From Pseudoscleropodium purum (lineage: Eukaryota > Streptophyta > Bryopsida > Hypnales > Brachytheciaceae): a stretch of DNA of 64,000 nt. The stretch is taken from assembly GCA_963969395.1 (NCBI GenBank), contig OZ017799.1, forward strand, positions 10,046,501-10,110,500, written 5' to 3'. Position 1 is the first letter of the stretch. Every line of letters begins with the position of its first letter. The notes under the pieces are model-generated. The model made no database searches. It was not told the origin of the DNA and saw only the letters and a list, made by a program, of their open reading frames with translations. The translations under genes were made by a program, and so were the position numbers. Shown here one piece after another: positions 37,677 to 49,476 of the stretch.

Positions 37677-38057
37677 TTGCTGTATGGACGATTACAAGAC
37701 AAAGCTAGACCATTTCGACCACTGAAACAATCTCGCATAGAAAAACGGTGGCATAGAAATCTTCAACGTGACACTTGGGCAATGGTGATCTTGTTGCAAG
37801 TTGGATGCATTGAATCTAACAACCGTGAAATTACATTTGAAAGGTGTTTTAAAAGTTTAAACAACAATCAATATTTTTACATGATTAGACCTATCGAGGA
37901 GAGTTGTGGTCATCAAAGATGGTTAGAAGGTTCAGTCCCCCCTTTAACTAAGGCAAATCATATCGATTATACAGCTACTACTATCAACCGCATCCTCAAA
38001 TTTTTGAAGATGGAGCGATATTTTGATTGGAACTTTATTTTATTTTACTTCTACTAG
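37677..38057 (+). CDS. Unrecognised 126-codon open frame
   Basis: The longest open frame in the AT-rich block. Its codons are more varied than the surroundings in the first ~110 residues (many Arg, Trp, Cys), but there is no ATG at its start and the last ~10 codons are AT-driven. I recognise no domain, signal or repeat. It could be a relic exon of a transposon or host gene, or chance. Confidence 0.2.
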   Translation: MLYGRLQDKARPFRPLKQSRIEKRWHRNLQRDTWAMVILLQVGCIESNNREITFERCFKSLNNNQYFYMIRPIEESCGHQRWLEGSVPPLTKANHIDYTATTINRILKFLKMERYFDWNFILFYFY

Positions 38058-40148
38058 TCATATGTTATTTTTTAATTCTTTATTCCATACTTGGAGTGTT
38101 TTTCTAAAATAATTTTGTGTTTGTGAAGTAGTATGAGGAAAATATTCAAATAGTTTGTCTTTTATTAACTTTGGGATGATTTATCTTCTATCTAGAAGTA
38201 TAAAATTAGTTTTATGGTTAATATTCATGATCAATAGGAGCTAGGAGGGCCACATGATTAAGACATGGGTTGAAATTTATTTGACTTAAGTGGTTTAGAT
38301 AGAAGATAAGGTAGAAGGAAAATGGGATTCTATTCATCGTCTCTCTAGTAGTTGTAAATAAGGCCCGAAAGTTTGAGTAGTCATTGTGTGTTGTATGTTG
38401 AGAATTTGAAAATAAAATTTGAAGAAATTTTGTATCTTGGTGTGAAATTTTCAAATCGATCTCACTTGTTTGATTTGGAGTTGTGAATTAAAAGTTCTAC
38501 TAGTTTGAGTGGAGGGAGGTTTATTGCTTTCTCTGTAAAAGAATAGAGACTTTGACTAGCCATAAAAGACAAACATGTTTTTTTATTGCAATGAATTTTT
38601 GAGAGAATGTGTGAAATTGTGTTGGCTTTTCATAAAGTTAATATTCATTGTATTTGAAGTTTTTATGAGAAAGTTGTGACTGATAAAGTAAAAAAAGGTT
38701 TGTTGTCCCTTTTCTTTCAAAGCCAAAATTTTAGATGGCCATAGAAATTGAACAAAGTTTTAGAATGAGTTGAAATTTGGAAAAGAAGTAGAAAATTGTA
38801 CTAGCTTTTTAAAAATCTATCATTCATTTCATTTGGACTCAGGACAAAACAACAATACTAATTCAAAGTTTGACAATAAAGTAGGATTTGGTGTTTGAGC
38901 TTCGGAATTGAAGGAGAAGAATTGAAGAGACTTCGAAGGACATTTTAAGGACAGGAAGATTGAAGATTTGTGTGTTGTGGCTTGTTATCTCTAACTTAAT
39001 TTGAAGGCTTATTATCTTTTATTTGTTATTCCTAGCCTAATTTGGAAGCTCGTTGTTTTTTATTTTTTATTCGCAACTAGTTTTGAAGGCTCGTTGTTTT
39101 TCATTTTTTTCATTGTAAACTTTGTTGTGGACTATGTAGTAATTCAAAATTAGTTTTATTTTGTGTTTGTGGTGACGAAGTGGGATTGATCATTTACAAA
39201 GTCAAACTTTTACGTCATTTTCATTGATGAGGCATGATTGCTAGTCATTGTGAGTTTGAGGTTTATAAGCTAAATTTTGGATGGTCAACTTGTAATTTGA
39301 TCATCCTGTTTTACTTGTCTAAAGCCATGGAATCTTATCACACACCTTAACTTTTATACCCATTTAAAACCAACACATGATAGGTCTATGAGTAGTAGTT
39401 TGATGGTAGTTTAGAAGATTCAATGTTCAAAACCGAAGGCTAAACACAACTATGACTTTTAGTTTTGAACCATATTAATTTAATTGATAAATTTGTTGTG
39501 ACGAATTTACTCATATTTATTTTCTTTATTATTTTGTTGGTTGTTAATAGGATGAATCTGCAAGTGACAAGTTCACTTATTTATATCATGTTACAACTTC
39601 TTTCATTCCCAAATAATTTTTCATTGCAGTTAGAATCTCTATGATTTTCCAAAGCAAACGCTTTTAATACGACCCCATTGTCATTAAGAGAGAATTTGGC
39701 TTTCTAAAACATAGAGTTTCTAATTGCAACTGAAATTGATCTAAAATATGAAGAATCCTATAACCAAATAAAAATGAAATTCAAACAATATACGTGAAAT
39801 ATGACATCTCTATACAAATACAATACATGTGAACAATACATGCATTGGTATATATACTTGTATAATATTTGAAATTATATAAATATCTGTAGAATTTTTC
39901 AAATCATATAAATACTTGTATAAGTACTCATATAATATTCATATAATGCTCCAAATTGTATAGATATTGTATATGCTTCGTAAAAAATTGTATAATTTAA
40001 GTATATTACTAAAACTTGTAAAAAAGTTGAATGAATTGAAAATAAAACTTGTGAAATGCTTCAAAAAAATACCTAATACTTAAGAGAATGTCATGATTGT
40101 TTTAAAACTCTAAATAAAGAGTAAGATAGTTTTTTGTAAAGCTAACAC

Positions 40149-40853
40149 AAATATCTACAACTTCTCTAAAATTTAAGTTAAAAGAAGATGTTTTTCATCT
40201 TTTATGGATGTTCAAAGTTTTTTCTTCTCAAATCAAAGAAGTTTGATACTACTTTACTTTCAAACCCATATCTCTTATTATATAATTCTAAACTAAGAAT
40301 ATTATAATTCTTTGAAAAGTAAAAATCAATATTTACAATCTCTATAAATTTCAATTCAAAATAAGATATTGTTTATGTTTTATGATGTGTTGAAGTTGAT
40401 ACTCTCAATTTCGGTGATAACTTTATATTCTTATACTTTTAGCACCAAATCTTTTACTATACAACTTCAAATAAAGTGTGTGATAGCTTTTCACAAAATT
40501 AACATAAAAATCTACAATCTCTCTAAAACTCAACTAAAAAAAGTATTGTTTATAACTTACAGGTGGTTAAAATTTTCTTTCTTTAATTCAAAGGTAGTTC
40601 ATCACTATTTTACTTCCAAGTGCATAACTTTCACTCTACAACTCCAAATCAAGTGTGTAATAAGTTTTTGAAAAGAAAATCCAAAAAATTCCTTTAAAAA
40701 TCAACTAAAACAAAAGTAATATCTATAACTTATAGGTTTTTAAAGATTATGTTCTTAAACTCCATGGTAAATAAACCCTTTTCACTCCCTCGAGTATAAC
40801 TTTCATATAGAAACTCTACATAAAACAAATGATAGGGTTTAAAAATCACAAGA
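40149..40853 (+). repeat. Diverged ~175-bp tandem array, four units
   Basis: Four consecutive AT-rich units of 171-179 bases start near 40149, 40321, 40503 and 40679; a partial unit may precede them from about 40050. Landmarks recur in the same order: TCTACAA(T/C)(C)TCTCTAAAA, CAACTAAAA, GTTTATAACTTA, CTATTTTACTTCCAAG, ATACAACTTCAAATAAAGTG or close variants, then TGTGTGATAG. The period is close to a nucleosome repeat, as in many plant satellites, but units are considerably diverged and few. Open frames through units 2-3 repeat the same peptide, a by-product of the periodicity. Confidence 0.75.
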
Positions 40854-40899
40854 AAAAGAACATGTTCTCAAAACTTCATTACAAAATTTATAAAACTCA

Positions 40900-43800
40900 A
40901 TATGTTATTTTTCTCCAAATTCACGCCTCTCTTAAGCAAACTATAAGGAGCAAGGAGAAGACTCTTTCACCTCATCTTTGACCTCATCCTCCATCTCCTC
41001 TACCTAAGCAAGTGAATTTCTCCAAACAAGTCACATAAACCACATTTCATTCATTGGCTAGCTTTTTTCCCCTCCATAACTCTATCCACATGCCTACGTG
41101 GAATTAAAATCAATTAAAATCTAAAAGAAAGATAAAACAAATTTTACTTTTTATTTTAATAAATTTTAATACATGAAGTAAATTTTAAAATATTTTTCTA
41201 TATGAAAAAAAAAAATTATGATCAAATGAATGTTCCACAGAGGTAAAAAAATAGAGTATTAAGAGAAAAATCATTCCAACTACTTCTTGATATTTTAAGA
41301 AAACCCTCCAATTTGACATATAATTATATATTTTTATATAGTGAAAGCATTCATAATGCAACACCGCATCTCCATACTTTTGTATCCATTAAAACAACAC
41401 ACACAATCAGATTATAATTCACAATACAACATTCAACAAAGCTACAACTTCTTGGTAGCATGCAAGAGGGTACAAAAAAGCGTCATATCAACAAAGTTCA
41501 CATAACCACTAAAAGCACAAGAAAATAGATGTCAATAAAATGCTGATGTTTGTTTTCTCTCTACTTAGACCACTCACGGAAGATGAAATTGCAAACTTTG
41601 AATACTACCCAAAAATCTTCAATGTAAAGGACGTATTTGTAGGACATCTTTGTCATGTTGAAGTTGCCCAAATTCAATATTACCATAGCAACATCCAGTG
41701 TGTATGGGTTGCATGGAGGATTTAGAACCTTTTTGTTTTAATGTTGTTGACTTGTTTAAGCAATAATCACAATTTTTACTTAATGATAATCGAAAAGGAC
41801 CAATAACTATAAGCACTACTTCCGAACCCAAATTTAAGTTCCATGTAGATGCGGTTGTTATTTAATTGTACCACATAAGCTTGGTTTAAAAAATGCAACT
41901 TGTTGCCTTTGGGACATAGCAAAGAACTTTGTGACAAGGCAAATGTGTTGGCTCAATAATTACTCATCTTAGCTACCTAGTTTGCATGCTCCATGACAAT
42001 AATATGGATAAGCCCATTGTAGCATTGTTGGCTCTTCCTAGTGCGAAATCACCTTGATTGGGCATTTTTATTAGCTTCTCATTAATTTATAATGATGATT
42101 TGATTCATTACCACATTACATGTTAAAAAATAAAGATTTTTTGATCTATCCATTATTTTCTTTGGAAGCCATATGAATAAATTGCCTTAATGTGTGTGTT
42201 ATTAACCAAATTATCACATGAAGTTGGCCCTATGATGGTATGCTAATTTTGCCTAAGTGCTTGAAACATATATACAATCCATACATGCTATTTTATATGT
42301 TGATTTGCTTACAAGAGGCTTTATATGTCACAAGGAGAGCTTTGAGCACATTTTTTAGATTGTTTGATCACAGAGCTTTGAAGTTGGAGTTTGCTTGAAT
42401 TTTCTCTCTTCAACTAAGATTTACATTTTTAGCTAGCTTCTTCTTGTTGTTTCCACAAGCATTACCATTCTCTAAAAAATTGACTTGAAATAAAGTATTT
42501 TTGACAAAGATGGCTTCTGCTCAATCTACTTTAAATTGTCAAGTTTCTATTATTTGTGGTATATGTTTGGACTTTATAGAATTGTTTGTTCTTTGTGGTA
42601 GGATGTTTTGTGTGAGAATGATAACAAGTAACACAAGACTTAAGAGACTTCTTATGTGCACTAAAACATACTAATTATTTGTTGTGATACATGGGTGTAG
42701 ATAAGGCCCTTTTCTTCATGAAGCTTTTTAGTATATACAAACAACAATGATTTCCTATACTTTTGACAAGTTCTATTTAGAAAAAAAGATTGTATAGATT
42801 GATGTTGATTTTTGTCTTAAAATTTAGGGACTTTTTTAAGCGTTGTTCTATATCACATCAATGAGCCTTGATACATATTCTCTTAAGATTCATGTACTCT
42901 TAAATATAAATCTAGTCACTCTTTTTTTGTCATTGTATTTTTTTGATTACATCACTAATGATAACATTTTATATTATTGTACAAGATGGCTATTATTTTA
43001 CAATCCAACTATTTTTTGCTAAAATTTTATTTAGATATGTGTTGGTTTGGCTTTAGCTTGATATGTAAAAAAGAAAGCTTAAGAAATGATGTGGCATAAA
43101 ATGAAATTGAATCGTAACAATGCTCTTAAAAAAGTGGTGTTTCAAGAAGGAATTTTTTTTGAAAAATCTAATTCAAGCACTTATTCTTCATAAGTTTTCT
43201 TTAATAACATGGTAGTCTGTTCTCAAGTATCTACATACTTTAAGGTATTTTCTCTACTATTTTTTATACATACAAATTGATACATACATGTAGAGATGAA
43301 TATTTGTATACCAACATCCATTTGATAATACCTTTACATATTTGAATGTGCATGTTTGAGTGTGCATACACTTGTTGAGGATGCATATAATATATATACA
43401 CACAAAGGTTATTATAATTAGCATTTTTTTTTTGTTTTTTTTACATATATTTTAATACATGTGTAGATATGAGGTATATATTTAAAGAATATAACCTATT
43501 TTGGACGTAAATTGAATCAACTTGTCTAATTTAATCCATTAAGCCTTTAAATCCCTTATTTAGTCATTTTTTTTAATGTATTTATTAATTGAAATTCTGA
43601 CAATCTTCACATGTAACCATATAATTCTTAGATATGTTAATCTGTCTCTATTGCAGTATATTGTTACACTTTAATCCAAAAATTACTTGTCCATTGATTT
43701 CAAAATTTTCAACTATCCATATTAATATGTTAATTAGGCATGTGAAGATTACAAATTCAATAGCAACTATGACATTTAAAGATGTCACATCTCAATGGCA

Positions 43801-44560
43801 AGTGCTAATTATCAAGTGAAGGATTAAATAACCTCCATTAGCACAAAAAATAGATTCCTAATTTATTATCAAATCATACTATTGATGATTTTAGGATGAG
43901 CCACAAGATTTGGTGGCTTAGCAATCCTAATAGACTAAATTTTCATTAAGAATGAGATTTGATATACCCACATACTGTCACCTTGGAGAGTTATTGCGAT
44001 GAGTGAATTAATCTCTCATATTAATAACAACCTGTGATAAATTTCTTTACAGTACATTCCTACTAAGTCCTTGTAATGTTGGCCAAAAATTCACTAATTT
44101 GAGTTATTTCAACTTCCATTGCATTTTGTTGTTACTCTCTACATGTGGATACATTGGCACTATTAGCTTAAAGGTACCTTTCTACAAATTGTTACAGGAG
44201 TGTTTTTAATCTTTTTTTGCAACGCAAAGTAAGAAGCCTTTTCCACCAGCACATGTCTATCTTAGCCAAGGTGGATTCTGAAGTTTTAGCTTCATAGGAG
44301 CATTCTTAAAGATTGAAATGTGAGATGAAACACACTTAGTGCGAGGCAAAGCATTTATTAAGAAATCTCTTGAAATGTACAATCTAGAGCTTATAGCTGG
44401 CTCTTATGGAAGAGAGGTGTAGAGGGTCCAGTACGTAAGATTGTTGAGGTGGAAAATGATTAATATATGGCACTAGGACCCAACAATTCACAATGTCATC
44501 ACTATGTGTTTTAAAAAATAAAAATGGGATGTATATGCAATTAGCCATCACCTTAGATCA
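40900..44560. other. AT-rich intergenic block
   Basis: About 3.7 kb of AT-rich DNA. The open frame at 41540-41725 has mixed residues (with an acidic TEDEIANFEYY stretch) and might be a small coding relic, but nothing in it is recognisable. No repeat unit, RNA gene or transposon terminus is evident. Confidence 0.45.
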
Positions 44561-44721
44561 GGCAGAAGTGAATATTGAAAAGAGATGTACCAAAAAGAGA
44601 TTTTTTTTTTAACAAACAAGTGTTCTTTTATGTTGAGAGAACAACAAAGTGAACAAATATAAAACAACCCTCCCTTACCCTCATAAATCTTCTAATGGGT
44701 TTAATTAGTAGCTTACTTGGT

Positions 44722-45309
44722 CTAAAATTTATGGTGTCTATCATATCTTTTTTGCATGGCATATAGTTCAAATTTCTTTTTCATCATCTTGGGAGAAAAA
44801 TCAACCTCTTCTTTGTCATCTTCTTCCACATCAATTGGCACTTGTACAAGCTTTCTACTATACTTCTCAAAAACATACCTTAAAAGATAAGTGACTTATT
44901 GTTGACTTGGAAGAATGATTTGAATGTCCCTTGATTCAAAAAAGCCTTCAAGTGTATCTTGGTCAAAAGACACAAGATCTTTGCTTGCAAGGCTCATCAA
45001 GTTTGTAATTGTAGAACTATTTGAATCAATATCGGGCTCTATATTAAGCACATTGGATGAGATACCATTGAGTATTATATACAAAAGTGAGTTGCATCCA
45101 TTCATGAAGTAACCTTGAAAAGTGTGCTTTTTGTAAACATTCTTCCTCCTTTTTGTTTCTATGGCAGTTCTATTCTTCTTTAAATCTACTTGTACGTTTG
45201 TAGGTTTTTGCTACTCAAGGTGCTCGACCTTCTTCTCTTCCCTTCTGAATATAGTCTCCATCTATGCCTCTAAACCTCCCAAATCTCAATCCACACCTTC
45301 ATTTGCCAT
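44722..45309 (-). pseudogene. Coding relic: 196-codon frame broken only by four stops
   Basis: From an ATG at 45309 one minus-strand frame runs 588 bases to TAG at 44722 without any insertion or deletion, interrupted by TGA, TAG, TAG and TAA. The residues between look like real protein: METIFRREEKKVEHLE, then a Lys/Arg-rich stretch, GYFMNGCNSLLYIILNG, an acidic Ser/Asp-rich region, and a Glu/Asp then Lys-rich C-terminus. An acceptor-like tract (pyrimidines then TTGTAG) precedes the ATG, so the ancestor probably had a leader intron. I do not recognise the family; a transposon-encoded protein is the likely origin. Each stop can arise by one C-to-T or G-to-A change from a Gln, Arg or Trp codon. 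Confidence 0.6.
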
Positions 45310-45558
45310 AGCTACAAGAAAAAAACTTGAATCTCTAGAAATGAATTTTTTTCTCAAAACAAATGCAATCAACTAGATTTGCAATTCAAAACCCTTCCAA
45401 AAACAAAACCAATGTACTAAAAAATCAAATCCGCACACAATCCTTCATACATTATATTGACCAAAACTCAAACAATAGAAGCATATGATCCAATGCCCAC
45501 ATACCGAAAACTATAATTTATGCATCTTAGAAATCTTAGCAAACAAGCATATATTTAG

Positions 45559-45755
45559 AAATCACATAGGGGTGTACCTTTGGTGCACTAACCCTAAACT
45601 CTAGCTACGACAAGTCTCAAACTCTCCCTAAATAAGCATAGCTACAAAAATGCACCGAACTAGAGGAAATCGCATGGAATGCACCTTAAATGCACTAGTC
45701 CTAAATCTCAACTACCACAAGTGTCAAACTTCCAAAAAATAAACACCACAAAATA
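45559..45755. repeat. Tandem duplication, ~107-bp period
   Basis: Two units start near 45559 and 45666. Both contain AAATC(A/G)CAT, GCACTA(A/G)(T/C)CCTAAA, CTCNA(C/G)CTAC(G/C)ACAAGT and GTCTCAAACT or close variants. They are about 75-80 percent alike by eye, just upstream of the 45309 coding relic. Confidence 0.65.
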
Positions 45756-45949
45756 ATTACAATAAATTGGCAATCAACTAGAATGTTAGAAATTAAAGCT
45801 TAAATCCTAAAATCCACATGTACTAGTAATCACAAAGATTAAAGACGTCATGCATTTGCAATGGCGGTGCAAATCTAAGTGTGAATAATGGTGATACAGA
45901 CCTTACAAAGAAGTGCAAATAAGGTGAAGAAGATGAAATCAACTAATGG

Positions 45950-48400
45950 ATGAGTATATTGTGCAATTTGACTCCAATTCAACACTAATGCATTGATATA
46001 ATATAATATTGAATTTTTTTTCATAATATGCTTCTAATGGTATAGAATCAACCTTCGTATATCAAAATAGAAACACATAGAAAGTTTAGTTACCAACCAT
46101 TATCACTTTTACTTTCTCACATAAAAAATAATGCCAAATAGGCTAGTGACCTTAATGTTCTACCTCAAACTATATTTTCCTTCTTGATTCTTTGTGTATT
46201 GTTTCTTGGCAAAGCTGTAAATAGTTATCTATTGCCCTAACTTTCTTCCACAAATGTCAAATATATAGTTGTAGCTACAATTGCTAAGGAATTATTGTGG
46301 CTTCAAACAATCATATGTGAACTATAGTAATCTCTTTAGCTTACCAATATTATTTATTGTGACAACTAGTCTTAAATTTGCTTTTAGTTAGAATCCAAAA
46401 CATCATAACCACTCCTAGCATATTGACCTCTTTTATCACTTCTTATGTGAGAAAGTAAAATCTTAGATCCTCATACTCAAGTTCACTCCCACCATCACCA
46501 TGTGGGTTGATATATTGATGAAATTAAACCATTATGCTTGCTTCTATGACCTCAACACCATACTTTCATCTAATTTGTAGCAAAGAGGCATTTCATGAAG
46601 TGATTTTCTCTCTAAAGCTTGAAAACTTTAATTAATTCAAATTATTTCCATCAACTTTGCAATATCTCAAAACTTCAACTTCAAAGTTTATATATAATTC
46701 AGTTCAGATATACAAATGAAGGGAATATATTAGGACAATCAGATTGTAGACTCAATAGTTATGTCTACATGTAAGTTGTAGAGTCACATAATGTAACATT
46801 AAATCAAAAGGTGTCATCTCCTTTTATAAGAAGGTTGTTCATTTTGTGCTTATTAATAATATAACATATCTTTTGTATCCTTGTGAACTTTATATCTTGT
46901 TTATCACACTTATTCCCTTGTTCTACTTGTCATCAAGTGTTAAACTTGGATAATAGTTGGTGAAATGTAACCAATAAATATATCCTCCTAAAATAAAGTT
47001 CTTCAATGATTAGCACACGAGACTCAATATTTTATATACAAAAAATTTGATAACTAGTCCACTATGGTGAGAACAAATCATACAAAGTCTATTTTAAAAA
47101 TTAAAAATTGCATTTTTATTTTATCAACAATCAATACATTTTCAAAATATATAATGCTATAGGTAAGTAGTTGACACAATGTTGTTCATCTTGTAAAAAA
47201 ACATATGAAGAAATATAAAATTTTATAGTTTTTCTAGTTTATTTTTATATAAATAGCTATTCTTTGGTCTTCTAAAACTAATAATCATTTCAATGATTAT
47301 GTAAAATTTTATTTTTTTAAACTTCAATTGTACAAAATATTGGATAGAAGATATTGAATTTCATCTTCTCAAATGAATGTCATTCATGTACATCAAGAAA
47401 ATAGAACATTTAGAATGATTGATTGAGTTGAAATCACAATTATGGGTTACATCTACATATGTTTAGTGAGGTCATCTTGAAGCCTTGTTTAGACAATGCC
47501 ACAATTTTTAACATCCAAAATTGCCTTTACTTCATGAATAGGCAAGGGCTATAATATGCACAACTAGCTCTATGATTTTCGTTCACTAATGACACAACAC
47601 TATACTAGTTTAATAAAAATTCTTGATGTTAGTACAAAAAGCAAGCAATTGATATAAGTATAAATTAAATGCAAATTCACAAATTGACATTTTAAGTTCT
47701 TCCAATCTTCTCATAATGTTTTTTATTTCCAATTTTTCAATATTCCTATACTTAGCTAATTTCCAACTTCCAACTTGGAGTGGCTTTTAGATGATGCATA
47801 ATCAAGAGAATAGCAATATAGATTAAAAACTACACTCAAATACTTTCAAGGCCCAATAAATTTACAAAACTTAAGTAAGAAAGGACTAATTGTATATGCT
47901 CAAATCTTGACTTTGGACTTCCTAGGGATTAAGATGATTCACCTTATGTAGATCTTTTCAACAATTGAGCATTATAAAAGTTGCAATTGGTCTAATTAAG
48001 CTAATGCTTGTGAAACATAAGAATACACCTCACCTACTCTTGTAGTTCTCAATTGGTAGCTAGCCTTGCCATATGCATCTCTATCTAATCTACCCAAAGA
48101 TTTTCCCCTTGTTGGTTTCTTCTTCATCCTAACAAATATTATACACACCTAAAACCACTACTTTTTTTTGCCTTGGGTAGCTTAATGGCCAAAATTATGC
48201 AATTTTGATGTGGAATTGTTAGCCTCCTCAAGAGAAATCCAACCCAAGTCATTTCATATTCTTTTGACACTCACACAATATTCTATGAATTTTCAAAGTT
48301 AAAAGCATAGGATGCCTATTCATGCCACTAGACTTTGCTTAAACTACCACCCCTCTAAGAACTCTTCAAACTCACATTGGCCCCCCCAAATACTACCAAC
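45950..48400. other. AT-rich intergenic block
   Basis: About 2.4 kb of AT-rich DNA with only short ORFs and no recognisable gene; a short R3-like segment lies at about 48220-48310. A small cluster of GAGA(A/G)AGCCCATA repeats at 48513-48600 marks the change to mid-GC DNA. Confidence 0.45.
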
Positions 48401-48409
48401 AGTTTTGAA

Positions 48410-49476
48410 AACCTTGAAGAATTAGGTGCGTGTACCTTATTGCAAGTCAAAATGGTCTGTCACAGATTTTCCATACACAAACCATTCCAATTCTAATCTC
48501 CCGATCAGCGAGGTAGAAAGCCCATAAATCAGTAAGCCATACTCGTAGACCAGCAGGGGAGAGAGCCCATACATTAGTAGGGAGAAAGCCCATAAACCAA
48601 CCAGGTTGTCTCAAGAGTCTTAATCTACAATTATGAGACATTTCAGACCAGAGATTGAACTACTATGGTTTCAGATGAAATGTTCAAGACTCGTAAAAGT
48701 GAAGGAACTCGGTTGATATAAGACCACAAATCTCATACGGACATAAAGTATGAAACTGAACATCCAAGCAGAACTTTTCTGACGTGTAGAAGCTCTTCCA
48801 TACCAGAAAACGTGTACCACAACAGCTTTCCAAGTCTGAACGCTGAAGTTCTTGAAGAATACGGTAGCCATATCCTATAGCCTCCAACACAGTCGTCCAA
48901 TCGAGCAGCCTCCAGCAAGTGCAACGTCAAGTACCCAAAGTTCATAAACAATAGACTCTTTGCATTCAAGTATCAAAGCCTTAATGCCCAAAGCCCAAAT
49001 AGATTACATAAATCATCGCTGCCAGCTCAACTCGACCTTTAGTTTATTTGAAAGATAAGAATTGCACACAACCTTTACAAAGGAGCTGAAAAGACGTAAC
49101 AGATAAAACAGCGTACTCCATACGTTCTTCTATTCGAGTATACACTCTCTCGGACGACACTAACCGACTAAATCTAACTGCAAATGTGGCCCTATTCTAC
49201 AGAGAAACGTTCGCCCACCTTGAAACGGGGTCGAACTTACAGGAACAAGGGACCTGGAACTAATCGGATCCCAAGACGCGCGTTGAATTGGAGAAAACAA
49301 TTAAATTGTGTAGCCTTCAGCTGCAAGTAAGCACACCAGGGAATCCAGGTCCCTAGCAATGCAGCCACTGGTCAATATTATCTTCGAAGTAGTCGGTCAA
49401 CAAAGAAGAGATTCTCTTTATATCTTTATATCAAAGCAGATTTGTGCTCAGCGATCTGATACCTGTCCTCTTCTTT
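48410..49476 (-). other. Mid-GC 3' flank of the GT47 gene
   Basis: Mid-GC sequence downstream of the minus-strand GT47 stop, probably containing its 3' UTR. Several overlapping minus-strand ORFs at 48447-48969 have no recognised domain; three different frames are open over the same bases, as expected by chance. No separate gene is called. Confidence 0.4.

Noticed and set aside
40369..40671. 100-codon ORF with an internally repeated peptide
   Set aside because: The repeat in the peptide follows from the ~175-bp DNA array; no ATG-context, domain or codon evidence of coding.
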